Assembly: GCA_000719025.1 (NCBI GenBank)
Contig: JODP01000001.1
Location: forward strand, 682,001-746,000
Direction of reading: 5' to 3'
From: Kineosporia aurantiaca JCM 3230
Lineage (GTDB): Bacteria; Actinomycetota; Actinomycetes; Actinomycetales; Kineosporiaceae
Length of the DNA stretch: 64,000 nt
The stretch's first letter is position 1. Each line of letters starts with the position of its first letter. The position numbers and the translations under genes were made by a program. The notes beneath the pieces were generated by a model. The model searched no databases and was not told where the DNA came from. It worked only from the letters and a program-made list of their open reading frames with translations. Positions 16,397-25,708 of the stretch are shown here, one piece after another.

Positions 16397-18097
16397 TCAG
16401 CGCAGCGATTCGTGCAGGCTGCGGTACCGCTTGAAGGCGTTCCGGAGGTGCTCGGTGTCGCCGCCGGCCAGCTTGGAGCGCAGTCCGGCGAGGTCCCGCT
16501 CGATCAGCGTGGCCGCCTCGTTGACCGTGGCCTCCGGGTCGTCGACGAACTTGGCCTGCAGATCACGCCACTCGCTGTCCGGGGTGACCTCGGTGACACC
16601 GTGCACCGCGTCCGGCGCCGCCTCGGAACGCCGACGCCCACCCGTGATCGAGGTCACGGGAGCAGGAGCCGTGACGTCCGCACCGTCGACCCCGCGACCG
16701 CTGTCAGAGCTGTCAGCGCCCTCTCGGGTGCCCACCCTGTCCTTGGTATCCACGCTGTCCTTGGTATCCACGCTGTCCCTCACGTCCTCTTCGTTCTTCG
16801 TGTCCTCGTCGTCGAACAGCGCGCCGGTCGCCCGGCGGTCGGCGTCCGCGTGTGCGTAGTCCTCCCGCACCGAGGGATCGCCCGGCCGATAGACCCCGTC
16901 GTCCGAAGTCACCACCGCCGCCGGGGTGGCCGCGGTGGTCGGGACGCCCGAGATGCTCGTGTCGTCGGAAGTAGTGGACGTACCGGGAGTGACCGGCGCC
17001 TCGGACGTGGAAGAGGTGGTCGGCGTGGTGGAAGTGGTCTCAGCGCCCGAAGCGACCGGGATGCTTGACGTGGCCGGAGCGGTCACCGGGCTGCCGGTCG
17101 GGATCGCCCGGGAGGCCTGGTCCGAGTCCGTGTCCGAGTCCGAGTCGCCGCTTGAGTAGACGCTCGAGCCCACACCCGAACCCGGCGCCGCGTTTCCGCC
17201 CGAGTATTCGTCCGACCCGGCGCTGCCCAGGCCCAGCCCGGAGCCCGCCTTCGGGCCGTCCGTGTCTGCGCCCGGGTATTCGTCCGATTCCGCGTTGCGG
17301 CCCGCACCTACGCCTGAGACTGCGCCGGTCCGACCCGGGTACACGTCCGAGTCCGAATCCGAACCCACACCCGAACTCGCGTCCCGACCAGAGGAAACGC
17401 CCGCGTCCGATCCCACGGTGTCTCCACCGGGGTAGGGATCCGACGCCGCGGTCCGACCCGGGTACGAGTCCGAGTCCCGACCCGAGCCCACGCTCGAAAC
17501 CGGCTCCGCAGTCCCGCCCGCATACACATCCGAGCCCGCGTCACGGCCCGAACCCACACCCGATCCCGCGCGACCCGGGTACTCATCCGAGTCCGTAGAG
17601 CCGCTGGAACCCACGTCCGAACGGGAACCCGCCACCGTGGGCACGGCCCAGGCCGCGCGGTCACGGTCCGCCGAGTCCTTCTCCGGACTGGGCGTCGCCG
17701 CCTGGCCCACCGAGCTGGCCGCGCTCGGACCGGGCCAGGCCGGCCGGGCCCGATCGGCCGCGGACGGAACATCGTCACCGGTGACCTCGCCACCGACCGG
17801 CTCGCTGGGAGCCGCCGGTACTGGCGTCGTGGGGCGGGACACACTGGTCCGGTCCGCGTCGCCATCAACGTCGGAATCGACACCGGCGCCCACCCGGTCG
17901 TCCCGGCTCAGGTCGCTGGCCCGCACATCGTCGTCGTCCGCCAGGTTGGCCCGGTCCTCGGCGTCCTGCCGAGCGGCCGCCGCGGCCCTCTCGTCGATCT
18001 CCCGGTCGTGGTCGCGACCGGTCACCTTGTCGATCACGCGCTCGGCCATGCTGCGGTCGTCGGCGCTCTTGCCGCTGTCGTCGGTGGGCGTGGTCAT
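16397..18097 (-). CDS. disordered Ser/Asp/Gly-rich protein with short conserved C-terminal helical module
   Basis: A 566-residue, highly acidic protein of unknown function. The N-terminal 70 residues are charged (MAERVIDKVTGRDHDREIDE). Residues about 150-330 are made of imperfect repeats around the motif SDxYPGRxG...SGVGSGRD, and 330-470 are Ser/Thr/Pro-rich. The last ~60 residues form a helical module, EWRDLQAKFVDDPEATVNEA and HLRNAFKRYRSLHESL, that resembles a longer version in the upstream gene. There is no signal peptide or transmembrane segment. The ATG at 18097 overlaps the stop of that gene by four bases, so they are coupled. Function cannot be assigned; the pair looks like paralogous modules at a shared membrane site. 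Confidence 0.7.
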   Translation of the reverse strand: MTTPTDDSGKSADDRSMAERVIDKVTGRDHDREIDERAAAAARQDAEDRANLADDDDVRASDLSRDDRVGAGVDSDVDGDADRTSVSRPTTPVPAAPSEPVGGEVTGDDVPSAADRARPAWPGPSAASSVGQAATPSPEKDSADRDRAAWAVPTVAGSRSDVGSSGSTDSDEYPGRAGSGVGSGRDAGSDVYAGGTAEPVSSVGSGRDSDSYPGRTAASDPYPGGDTVGSDAGVSSGRDASSGVGSDSDSDVYPGRTGAVSGVGAGRNAESDEYPGADTDGPKAGSGLGLGSAGSDEYSGGNAAPGSGVGSSVYSSGDSDSDTDSDQASRAIPTGSPVTAPATSSIPVASGAETTSTTPTTSSTSEAPVTPGTSTTSDDTSISGVPTTAATPAAVVTSDDGVYRPGDPSVREDYAHADADRRATGALFDDEDTKNEEDVRDSVDTKDSVDTKDRVGTREGADSSDSGRGVDGADVTAPAPVTSITGGRRRSEAAPDAVHGVTEVTPDSEWRDLQAKFVDDPEATVNEAATLIERDLAGLRSKLAGGDTEHLRNAFKRYRSLHESLR

Positions 18098-18966
18098 CGC
18101 GTCTCCTGAACGGGCCGGGTGTCCTGCCGGGCGCCGACCGTCCGGGGCGTGGTCTCACGGTTGACGGAATCGGTTACGCGACCGGCCACGACCCGGTCCT
18201 GGGGGACGTCCGAGCGGGCCGAACTGATCGGGGGTCGGCGCTCGGAGGTACCCGGGCGCGCCTCATCGGTGGCCCCCGCGTCCGCGACCCGGGGGTCGCG
18301 CGCCTCGTCCGTACCGGCGTCCATCGGCTGGGTCTGGGTGGTCTGGGTGGTCTGGGTGGTCGGAGTAACCGGGCCGGCGTGCTTGCCGGAAGCCAGCGGG
18401 CGGGTCTCCGTAACCGGCTCCGGCGTGCCCACCAGAGCGTGGAAGAGCTTGCGGTAGTGCATGAAAGCCAGGCGCAGGTCCTCGGTCTCGAGCTTGCCGG
18501 AAGCCCGGTGACGCTCGTGCGACTCGTGCGCGCTGCGGTATTCCTGAACGATCTCCGGGTGGTCGACCATGACCATGTCCGAACGGGCCCCGAAGTCGTC
18601 CACCGGGTAGCCGCGTTCCTTCATCACGTCGTTGATCAGCTTCTCCGCGTCGTCCACGGCGGCCGGGGGCTCGTCGACGAATCGCGCCTGGGCGGCCGAC
18701 CAGCGGTCGCTGAACCGGCTCTTCTCCTGGCTGCTGAGCTCGCGGACCGAGAGCTTGTCGCGCCGGTCCACGATCTGGGCGAGCTTGCGCTCGGCCTTGT
18801 CGCGGTTGTCCGAGCCGGCCAGGTAGCGCTCGTACTCCGGGCCGAACCGGTCCTTCAGCTCCGACCGGCGCTGCTGCAGTTCCGTCTTCTTCCGGGCCTG
18901 CTGAAACGCGAACAGCCCGAGCAGCAGCAAGGCCAGCAAGACGATGATGACGATCGCCGTAACCAT
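18094..18966 (-). CDS. single-pass membrane protein with conserved helical module
   Basis: A 290-residue protein beginning with a strong N-terminal membrane segment (VTAIVIIVLLALLLLGLFAF), then a basic, coiled-coil-like stretch (QQARKKTELQQRRSELKDRFG, EYERYLAGSD). A central conserved module reads SDRWSAAQARFVDEP...AVDDAEKLI and ends with LETEDLRLAFMHYRKLFHAL. The tail is Thr/Gln- and Arg-rich and disordered. ATG 18966 is preceded by a strong AGGAGG (GAGAAGGAGGACGC). This type of protein is conserved in actinobacteria without a named function. The start is coupled with the following disordered protein, which shares the module. Confidence 0.75.
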   Translation of the reverse strand: MVTAIVIIVLLALLLLGLFAFQQARKKTELQQRRSELKDRFGPEYERYLAGSDNRDKAERKLAQIVDRRDKLSVRELSSQEKSRFSDRWSAAQARFVDEPPAAVDDAEKLINDVMKERGYPVDDFGARSDMVMVDHPEIVQEYRSAHESHERHRASGKLETEDLRLAFMHYRKLFHALVGTPEPVTETRPLASGKHAGPVTPTTQTTQTTQTQPMDAGTDEARDPRVADAGATDEARPGTSERRPPISSARSDVPQDRVVAGRVTDSVNRETTPRTVGARQDTRPVQETR

Positions 18967-19101
18967 GCGTCCTCCTTCTCCAGACGCGCCCGGACGGCCC
19001 GGGGCGTTCCTTGATCGAGGATCTCCGCAGATCGGGCATACCGCTTCCCGAGATGTAAGGCCCGTCGATCCACCGGCCCGCGCGAGGGTCGCGACTGCGA
19101 T

Positions 19102-19107
19102 TAACGT
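19102..19107 (+). promoter_or_regulatory. -10 element of leaderless helicase-associated gene
   Basis: TAACGT is followed by exactly six bases and the GTG at 19114. No Shine-Dalgarno sequence is present between. Confidence 0.55.
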
Positions 19108-19113
19108 TGGCTC

Positions 19114-21603
19114 GTGCCCCCCTCCCCCGTGCGCAGCCTGGCCGACGAACTGCGCAGCTGGGACGACGAGGCGCTGGTCTCGTTGCTGGAGCAGCGCCCC
19201 GATCTGACCGTGCCACCCCCGGCCGACCTGGGCGGTCTGGCCACCACGGCGGTGAGCCGGCTGTCCGTTCAGCGTGCGGTGGACGGTCTCGACGCCCGCA
19301 CCCTGCAGGTGCTCGAGGTGCTGGCGGTCAGCCCGGAGCCGGTCTCCTCGGGCGAGCTGAGCCGGCGCTGGGGCGCTCCGGTCAGCGGCCCGCTGGCCCG
19401 GCTGCGCGGGCTCGGCCTGGTCTGGGGCAGTGTGCGTTCCCTGCACCTGGTCCGGGCGGCCCGGGAGAGCCTGGGGCCGCACCCGGCCGGGCTCGGTCCG
19501 CCCCTGGCCGACGCGCTGGGCCGGCGCTCGCCGCAGCGTCTGGCCGAGGTGATGGAGGATCTGGGCCTGCCGCCGTCCGGTGATCCGGACACCGCGCTGG
19601 CCCGCCTGGCCGAGCACCTCGGCGACCCGACCATCGTCCAGAATCTCATCGCCACCGCCCCTCCGGCCGCCGCCCAGGTGCTGGAGCGGCTCGTCTGGGG
19701 CCCACCCGTGGGTCAGGTACCGGACGCGGATCGCGCGGTTCGGGCGGGCACCGCGGGTTCTCCGGTGGAATGGCTGCTGGCCCACGGACTGCTGGCCGTC
19801 GCTGACCCTGGTCACGTGGTGCTACCCCGGGAGATCGGGCTGGCCCTGCGCGGAGGGCGGGTGCACCGCAAGCCGGAGCAGAACCCGCCGGCATTGGAAG
19901 TGCGCGAGCGCAAGCTCCGGTCGGTCGACGACACCGCCGGGCTGGCCGCGGCCGAAGCCGTGCGGCTGGTCGAGGAACTGGGTAATCGCTGGGGGTCCGA
20001 CCCGCCCCCGTTGCTGCGGGCGGGGGGGCTGAGTGTCCGGGATCTGCGGCGCACCGCGACCCAGCTCGATGTGGACGAGAACACCGCGGGCCTGATCGTC
20101 GAGATCGCCCTGGCGGCCGGGCTGGTCGCGGACGACGGCGAGGCCGATCCGTCCTGGCTGCCGACGCCGGAGTTCGACGGCTGGCTGACCGGGAGCATCG
20201 GCGAGCGCTGGACCCGGATCGCACTGGCCTGGTGGGACACTCCGCGGGCGGCCGGGCTGATCGGTTCGCGGGGTCCGAAGGACGGGCCGATCGCGGCCCT
20301 CGGGCCCGGAGTGGAGCGGCCGCAGGCCCGGATCGTGCGGCAGCAGGTGCTCGGTGACCTGGCCGTGGAGACCTTCCGGCATTCTGCCGAAAGTGTGCAT
20401 GCGCTCAGCGATCCCGGTGGATCCGGGCTGGTGGATCGCCTGGTCTGGACGGCTCCGCGCCGGGGTTCGGCCGCGCAGCCGGAACTCGTGCGCTGGGCCC
20501 TGACCGAGGCGGCCTGGCTGGGAATTACCGGGCTGGCGGCCCTTTCGTCGTTCGGCCGCGCCCTGATCGAGTCGGCCGACAGCAATCTCCCCGGGTACGG
20601 CGCGGGCAGCGGCACTGAGCCGAGCGCCGCCGCGACCGCTCGCCGGGTGCACGACGCCCGGCCCGCGGCCGACCTGCTCGACGAAACCTTGCCCGACCCG
20701 GTGGATCACGTCCTGCTGCAGGCCGACCTGACCGTGGTGGCGCCCGGCCGGCTGCCCGCGGCGGTCGAGCGGGAACTGCTGCTGATGGCCGACGTGGAGA
20801 GCCGGGGCGGGGCCTCGGTGTTCCGGTTCACGGCGGCCTCGGTCCGGCGCGCGCTGGACGCCGGGCGCACCGGCGAGGAGCTGACCCGCTGGCTGGGCGA
20901 GCACAGCCGCACGCCGGTGCCGCAGCCGCTGGAGTACCTGATCGCCGACAGCGCCCGGCGCTACGGGCGGCTGCGCGTCGGGGTGGCCTCGGCGTACCTC
21001 CGCGCCGACGACGAAGCCCTGCTCACCGAGGTCCTGGCCGATCGGCGGGCGGCCGGGCTGCGGCTGCGTCGCCTGGCCCCCACGGTGCTGGCCGCCGCGG
21101 CCCCGCCCGACGTGGTGCTGGCCGCGCTGCGGGAGATGGGGCTGGCCCCGGCGGCCGAGTCGCCGGACGGTGACTTGCTGATCCACGCCGTGCCGCCTCG
21201 CCGGGCCCGGTCGGGAGGATCACCGGTGGCCCGGCGTCAGCCACCCCCGACGGCCAGCAGCGAGGCCCTGCGCAACGCGGTCCGGGCGATGCGGGCCGTG
21301 GACACCAACGTCCGCCGCCCGGCCGTGCTCGGCTCCGAGCCCCCGCCCCTGGTCCCGATGGACCCGGCCGGGGCGATCGCGGTGTTGCGGGAGGCCGCGG
21401 CCTCCCGCCGGGCATTGTGGATCGGCTATCTGGAGGACGCGGGACGCCCGGTTCGGCAGATCATCGAGCCTTTGGCGATCGAGGGCGGCCGGATCCGGGC
21501 GCTGGAACTGGCCACCGGCAAGGTGCGGGGGTACTCGGTGCATCGGGTGATCGCGGTGGCCGGGGCGGAGACCGCGGATGAAAGTGACGCCTCGATCGGT
21601 TGA
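19114..21603 (+). CDS. helicase-associated (XPB/Ssl2-like N-terminal) protein with C-terminal WYL-like domain
   Basis: An 829-residue cytoplasmic protein that in actinobacteria nearly always precedes the XPB helicase gene. It opens with a helical SLADELRSWDDEALVSLLEQRPDL segment and winged-helix-like repeats (LQVLEVLAVSPEPVSSGELSRRW). Around 510-560 lies DETLPDPVDHVLLQADLTVVAPG, the conserved helicase_C-type signature. The C-terminus (residues about 755-825) resembles a WYL sensor domain: ALWIGYLEDAGRPVRQIIEPLAIEGGRIRAL. No Walker motifs are visible, so it is not itself a helicase. The GTG start is predicted to be leaderless. A role with XPB in DNA repair is inferred from conserved neighbourhood. 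Confidence 0.8.
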   Translation: MPPSPVRSLADELRSWDDEALVSLLEQRPDLTVPPPADLGGLATTAVSRLSVQRAVDGLDARTLQVLEVLAVSPEPVSSGELSRRWGAPVSGPLARLRGLGLVWGSVRSLHLVRAARESLGPHPAGLGPPLADALGRRSPQRLAEVMEDLGLPPSGDPDTALARLAEHLGDPTIVQNLIATAPPAAAQVLERLVWGPPVGQVPDADRAVRAGTAGSPVEWLLAHGLLAVADPGHVVLPREIGLALRGGRVHRKPEQNPPALEVRERKLRSVDDTAGLAAAEAVRLVEELGNRWGSDPPPLLRAGGLSVRDLRRTATQLDVDENTAGLIVEIALAAGLVADDGEADPSWLPTPEFDGWLTGSIGERWTRIALAWWDTPRAAGLIGSRGPKDGPIAALGPGVERPQARIVRQQVLGDLAVETFRHSAESVHALSDPGGSGLVDRLVWTAPRRGSAAQPELVRWALTEAAWLGITGLAALSSFGRALIESADSNLPGYGAGSGTEPSAAATARRVHDARPAADLLDETLPDPVDHVLLQADLTVVAPGRLPAAVERELLLMADVESRGGASVFRFTAASVRRALDAGRTGEELTRWLGEHSRTPVPQPLEYLIADSARRYGRLRVGVASAYLRADDEALLTEVLADRRAAGLRLRRLAPTVLAAAAPPDVVLAALREMGLAPAAESPDGDLLIHAVPPRRARSGGSPVARRQPPPTASSEALRNAVRAMRAVDTNVRRPAVLGSEPPPLVPMDPAGAIAVLREAAASRRALWIGYLEDAGRPVRQIIEPLAIEGGRIRALELATGKVRGYSVHRVIAVAGAETADESDASIG

Positions 21604-21642
21604 CCACCTGTCCAGCCATTGGCGATGAGGGAGACTCTGTTC

Positions 21643-23295
21643 GTGACTGACGGACCATTGATCGTCCAGAGCGACAAGACGTTGCTGCTGGAGATCGACC
21701 ACGAGCAGGCGGCGGCGTGCCGCCGGGCGATCGCGCCGTTCGCCGAACTGGAGCGCGCGCCCGAGCACGTGCACACCTACCGGCTCACCCCGCTGGGCCT
21801 GTGGAACGCGCGGGCCGCCGGTCACGACGCCGAGCAGGTGGTCGATGTGCTCCTGGAGTACTCCCGCTACCCGGTGCCGCACGCGCTGCTGGTCGACGTG
21901 GCCGAGACGATGGCCCGGTACGGCCGGCTCCAGCTGATCAAGGACGGCCCGAACCTGGTGCTGCGCGCCCTGGACGTGCCGGTGCTCGAGGAGGTGCTGC
22001 GCAGCAAGAAGGTCAGTCCGCTGGTCGGTGAGCGCCTGGACGAGACCGACGTGCTGGTGCACCCGAGCGAGCGCGGCAACCTCAAGCAGGTGCTGCTGAA
22101 GCTCGGCTGGCCGGCCGAGGACCTGGCCGGGTACGTGAACGGCGAGAAGCACCCGATCGAGCTGGCCCCGGACGGCTGGGAGCTGCGCCCGTACCAGGCC
22201 GACGCGGTGGACGGCTTCTGGCACGGCGGCTCCGGCGTGGTGGTGCTGCCCTGTGGCGCCGGCAAGACCCTGGTGGGCGCGGCCGCGATGGCGAAATCCG
22301 GTACCACGACGCTGATCCTGGTGACCAACACGGTCTCCGCGCGGCAGTGGCGGGACGAGCTGATCGCCCGCACCACGCTGACCGAGGAGGAGATCGGCGA
22401 GTACTCCGGCGCCCGTAAGGACATCCGCCCGGTCACCATCGCCACCTACCAGGTGATGACCACCAAGCGGAAGGGCGCCTACGCCCACCTCGACGTGTTC
22501 GACGCTCGCGACTGGGGCCTGATCGTCTACGACGAAGTGCACCTGCTGCCGGCGCCGGTGTTCCGGATGACGGCCTCGTTGCAGGCCCGCCGCCGGCTCG
22601 GCCTGACCGCGACCCTGGTGCGCGAAGACGGCCGGGAGGGCGATGTTTTCAGCCTGATCGGCCCGAAGCGCTACGATGCGCCGTGGAAGGACATCGAGGC
22701 GCAGGGCTACATCGCGCCGGCTGACTGCGTCGAGGTCCGGGTCACCCTGCCCGAGCGCGAGCGGCTGGTCTACGCGACGGCCGAGCCGGAGGAGCGCTAT
22801 CGGCTCTGCGCCACTAGCGACCAGAAGACGAAGGTGGTCGAGCGGCTGGTCAAGCAGCACGCGGGCGAGCAGATCCTGGTCATCGGCCAGTATCTGGACC
22901 AGCTCGACGACATCGGGAACCGGCTGGACGCCCCGGTGCTCAAGGGTGAGACCTCGGTGACCGAGCGGCAGCGGCTGTTCGACGCGTTCCGGGCCGGCGA
23001 GCTGCACACGCTGGTAGTCAGCAAGGTCGCCAACTTCTCCATCGACCTGCCGGAAGCCAGTGTGGCGATCCAGGTCTCGGGCTCGTTCGGCTCCCGCCAG
23101 GAGGAGGCCCAGCGTCTGGGCCGGCTGCTGCGCCCGAAGCGGGACGGCAAGTCCGCCCGGTTCTACGCGGTGGTCTCGCGGGACACGCTGGACCAGGAGT
23201 TCGCCGCGCACCGCCAGCGGTTCCTGGCCGAACAGGGTTACGCCTACCGGATCATGGACGCGGAGGAGATCGGCGCCCAGGCCCCGGAGGCCTGA
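21643..23295 (+). CDS. DNA repair helicase XPB-like
   Basis: A 550-residue superfamily 2 helicase of the bacterial XPB/Rad25 type. Motif I is LPCGAGKTLVGAAA, Ia is TNTVSARQWRDEL, motif II is YDEVHLLPAP (DEVH), motif III is GLTATLVREDG (including the XPB-type RED) and motif VI is QRLGRLLRPK. The N-terminal damage-recognition-like region precedes it. GTG 21643 is chosen because GPLIVQSDKTLLLE is the usual N-terminus and AGGGAG (21628-21633) lies nine bases upstream; TTG 21619 and ATG 21625 are alternatives. It follows the helicase-associated gene by 39 bases and ends seven bases from the convergent ABC exporter gene. Confidence 0.93.
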   Translation: MTDGPLIVQSDKTLLLEIDHEQAAACRRAIAPFAELERAPEHVHTYRLTPLGLWNARAAGHDAEQVVDVLLEYSRYPVPHALLVDVAETMARYGRLQLIKDGPNLVLRALDVPVLEEVLRSKKVSPLVGERLDETDVLVHPSERGNLKQVLLKLGWPAEDLAGYVNGEKHPIELAPDGWELRPYQADAVDGFWHGGSGVVVLPCGAGKTLVGAAAMAKSGTTTLILVTNTVSARQWRDELIARTTLTEEEIGEYSGARKDIRPVTIATYQVMTTKRKGAYAHLDVFDARDWGLIVYDEVHLLPAPVFRMTASLQARRRLGLTATLVREDGREGDVFSLIGPKRYDAPWKDIEAQGYIAPADCVEVRVTLPERERLVYATAEPEERYRLCATSDQKTKVVERLVKQHAGEQILVIGQYLDQLDDIGNRLDAPVLKGETSVTERQRLFDAFRAGELHTLVVSKVANFSIDLPEASVAIQVSGSFGSRQEEAQRLGRLLRPKRDGKSARFYAVVSRDTLDQEFAAHRQRFLAEQGYAYRIMDAEEIGAQAPEA

Positions 23296-23302
23296 CCACC
23301 CC

Positions 23303-25093
23303 TCAGGCGCTGAGCGCCGCGTACCGGCCGGCGCCCTCGAGAAGGCTTTCGTGGGTGCCGGTCTCGACGATCCGGCCATGGTCGAGCACCGCGATCTGGT
23401 CCGCGTCCCGCACCGTGGAGAGCCGGTGCGCGATGGTGATCGTGGTGCGCCCTCGGGCCAACTCGTCGAAGGCCTGCTGGACGGCCCGCTCGGTGGCGGT
23501 GTCGAGGGCACTGGTCGCCTCGTCGAGCACCAGCACCCGCGGGTTCCGCAGCAGGGTGCGGGCAATCGCCAGGCGCTGCTTCTCCCCACCGGAGAACCGG
23601 TGTCCCCGGGAGCCGACCATCGTGTCGTAGCCGTCGGGCAGGGACGCGATCAGGTCGTGCACCTGAGCGGCCCGGGCCGCGGCCTCGATCTGCTCGTCGG
23701 TCGCGTCCGGCCGGGCGTAGCGCAGGTTCTCCCGCACGGTGGTGTGCAGCAGGTACGTCTCCTGGCTGACCACGCCGACGATCCGGGCCAGGTCGGCCAG
23801 CCGGAACCGGCGCAGGTCGATCCCGTCGATGGTGATCCGGCCCGCCGTCGGGTCGGCCAGCCGGGCCATCAGCGAGCCGAGAGTGCTCTTACTCGAACCG
23901 GTCTCGCCGACCAGCGCGAGCGTCTGCCCGGCCGGCACGGTCAGGTCGATCCCGGCCAGGGCGGCGGTGTCGCTGCTGCCGTAGGTGAACGTCACGTCCT
24001 CGATCCGGACGTCACCGCGGATCCGGTCCGGGTCGACGAGGACCGGCTCGGCCGGCTCGTCGATCTCCACCGGGAGGTCCAGGTACTCGAAGATCCGGGC
24101 GAACAGGGCGAGCGAGGAGGTGATCGACACCCCCACGTTGAGCAGGCTGGTCAGCGGGCGGAACAGGCCGCCCTGGAGCGCGGTGAAGGCGACCAGGGTG
24201 CCGATCGTCATGCCGCCGCGGGTGGCGGGCAGACCGGCGCACAGGTAGATCGCGGCCGGGATGGCGGCGAAGATCACGCTCATCGAGGCCATCCGCCAGC
24301 GGCCGGCCAGGTCGGAGCGCAGCTGCAGGTCGATCAGCCGCTCGGAGGTGCGGGTGAACCGGTCGACCAGGGCCGCACTGGTGCCCAGGGTCTTGCTCAG
24401 CTGCACTCCGCTGATCGAAAGACCCTCTTCGATGGTCACGTTCAGGTCGGCGAGCTCGCGCTGACGCTGGGCGGTGATGGCCCGGCGCAGGGCGGCGACC
24501 TTGCGGCTCAGGTAGATCGCGGGCGGCATGACGATCAGCGAGATCAGCGACAGTCTCCAGGAGAGCGCGATCATCGCGACGGCCGTGGCCACCGTGGTGG
24601 TGAGGTTGGCGGCGATCGAGGTCGCGGTCGAGGTGACTACGCTCTGCATGCCGCCGATGTCGTTGGTGATCCGGGACTGCACCTCGCCGGTGCGGGTGCG
24701 GGTGAAGAAGGCGATCGACTGGCGCTGCAGGTGGGCGAACACGTCGGTGCGCAGCCGGTGCATCACCTCCTGCCCGATCCGGGTGCTGATCCAGGTCTGG
24801 ACCACGCCCATCGCGCTGGTCAGGGCGGCCACGCCGACCATGCCGGCGACCAGCCAGACCAGCAGGCCGACGTTCTGGTCGGGCAGCGCGACGTCGATGA
24901 CCTCGCGGAGCAGGAACGGGGACGCCATGCCGACCACCGATGAGGCGACGATGATGGCGATGACGACGAACAGAGGACGTTTGTGGGCGGTGAACAGCGC
25001 TCCCACCCGACGTAGGGAAACGTCGCGGGCCTGAGCCCGTTCGGTGGCGCGCTGCTCGGGGGAGAGTTCGGATGCTCGGGTGGGCCTTGGCAA
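23303..25093 (-). CDS. ABC exporter, fused permease-ATPase
   Basis: A 596-residue half-transporter with a six-helix type IV exporter domain (residues ~40-330) and one ATPase domain. The ATPase shows Walker A as GETGSSKST, where the usual second Gly (GSGKST) is Ser; Q-loop in VVSQETYLLH; signature FSGGEKQR; Walker B VLVLDEATSALD; and the H-loop IAHRLSTVRDAD. It should form a homodimer or pair with another half-transporter for multidrug or lipid efflux. ATG 25093 is preceded by AGGAGGT. It is divergent from a MarR regulator with a perfect palindrome between them, so derepression by a small ligand is likely. Confidence 0.92.
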   Translation of the reverse strand: MPRPTRASELSPEQRATERAQARDVSLRRVGALFTAHKRPLFVVIAIIVASSVVGMASPFLLREVIDVALPDQNVGLLVWLVAGMVGVAALTSAMGVVQTWISTRIGQEVMHRLRTDVFAHLQRQSIAFFTRTRTGEVQSRITNDIGGMQSVVTSTATSIAANLTTTVATAVAMIALSWRLSLISLIVMPPAIYLSRKVAALRRAITAQRQRELADLNVTIEEGLSISGVQLSKTLGTSAALVDRFTRTSERLIDLQLRSDLAGRWRMASMSVIFAAIPAAIYLCAGLPATRGGMTIGTLVAFTALQGGLFRPLTSLLNVGVSITSSLALFARIFEYLDLPVEIDEPAEPVLVDPDRIRGDVRIEDVTFTYGSSDTAALAGIDLTVPAGQTLALVGETGSSKSTLGSLMARLADPTAGRITIDGIDLRRFRLADLARIVGVVSQETYLLHTTVRENLRYARPDATDEQIEAAARAAQVHDLIASLPDGYDTMVGSRGHRFSGGEKQRLAIARTLLRNPRVLVLDEATSALDTATERAVQQAFDELARGRTTITIAHRLSTVRDADQIAVLDHGRIVETGTHESLLEGAGRYAALSA

Positions 25094-25122
25094 GAGCTAC
25101 CTCCTGGGTAGGGTTCGTTATT

Positions 25123-25141
25123 TAGTGAGGTTACCTCACTA
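25123..25141. promoter_or_regulatory. MarR operator between ABC exporter and marR
   Basis: A perfect palindrome with nine-base arms: TAGTGAGGT, one central T, ACCTCACTA. It lies between the two divergent starts and overlaps where the exporter promoter should be, so it probably serves both genes. Confidence 0.65.
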
Positions 25142-25165
25142 TGAGGCTCCAACCGTAGTTTCGGC

Positions 25166-25171
25166 TAGGGT
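25166..25171 (+). promoter_or_regulatory. -10 element of leaderless marR
   Basis: TAGGGT is followed by six bases (ATTCCG) and the GTG start at 25178. Confidence 0.55.
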
Positions 25172-25177
25172 ATTCCG

Positions 25178-25615
25178 GTGGCCACCGATCAGCCGGACGA
25201 CGAGCAGGACGAGGAGACACTCGCCGAGGCGTTCTGGGCGGTCTCCCGCAACCTGCGGCATCGCGGCCGGGAGAGCATCGGGTCCCTGGGCATCACCCCG
25301 GCCCAGGCCCGGGCCGTCGGTGAGCTGCGGCGACACGGCAGCATGCGGATCAGCGCGCTGTCCGAGCACCTGCACATCGCCCCGCGTTCGGGTACCGAGG
25401 TGGTGGACGCCCTGGAGGAGCGCGGCCTGCTGCACCGCTCCCCCGACCCGGACGACCGCCGGGCCACCCTGGTCACGCTCAGCACTCAGGGCGAGAAGGT
25501 GGCCGAGGCGGTACGGAAGGCCCGGGCGGCCGAGGCCGAGCAGTTCTTCGACCGCCTCAGCCCGCACGACCGCTCCGAACTGGCCCGGATCATCGGCGTG
25601 CTGAGACACCCATAG
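25178..25615 (+). CDS. MarR-family transcriptional regulator
   Basis: A 145-residue MarR repressor. The DNA-binding region reads ITPAQARAVGELRRHGSMRISALSEHL and RSGTEVVDALEERGLLHRSPDPDDRRATLVTL (recognition helix plus wing). The N-terminus is acidic (DEQDEETLAEAFWAVSRNL). The GTG start is predicted to be leaderless because TAGGGT lies six bases upstream. It is divergent from the fused ABC exporter across a perfect 19-base palindrome, a common layout for ligand-induced drug efflux. The inducer cannot be predicted. Confidence 0.9.
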   Translation: MATDQPDDEQDEETLAEAFWAVSRNLRHRGRESIGSLGITPAQARAVGELRRHGSMRISALSEHLHIAPRSGTEVVDALEERGLLHRSPDPDDRRATLVTLSTQGEKVAEAVRKARAAEAEQFFDRLSPHDRSELARIIGVLRHP

Positions 25616-25708
25616 TGCTGGCAAACGTCCCTAATCCACCGCATTTTCAAGGCCGGCTTAACGGCGGGCGTACAGGTACTTCCCAGAAAACGGGTGCACG
25701 CTGGGTCC

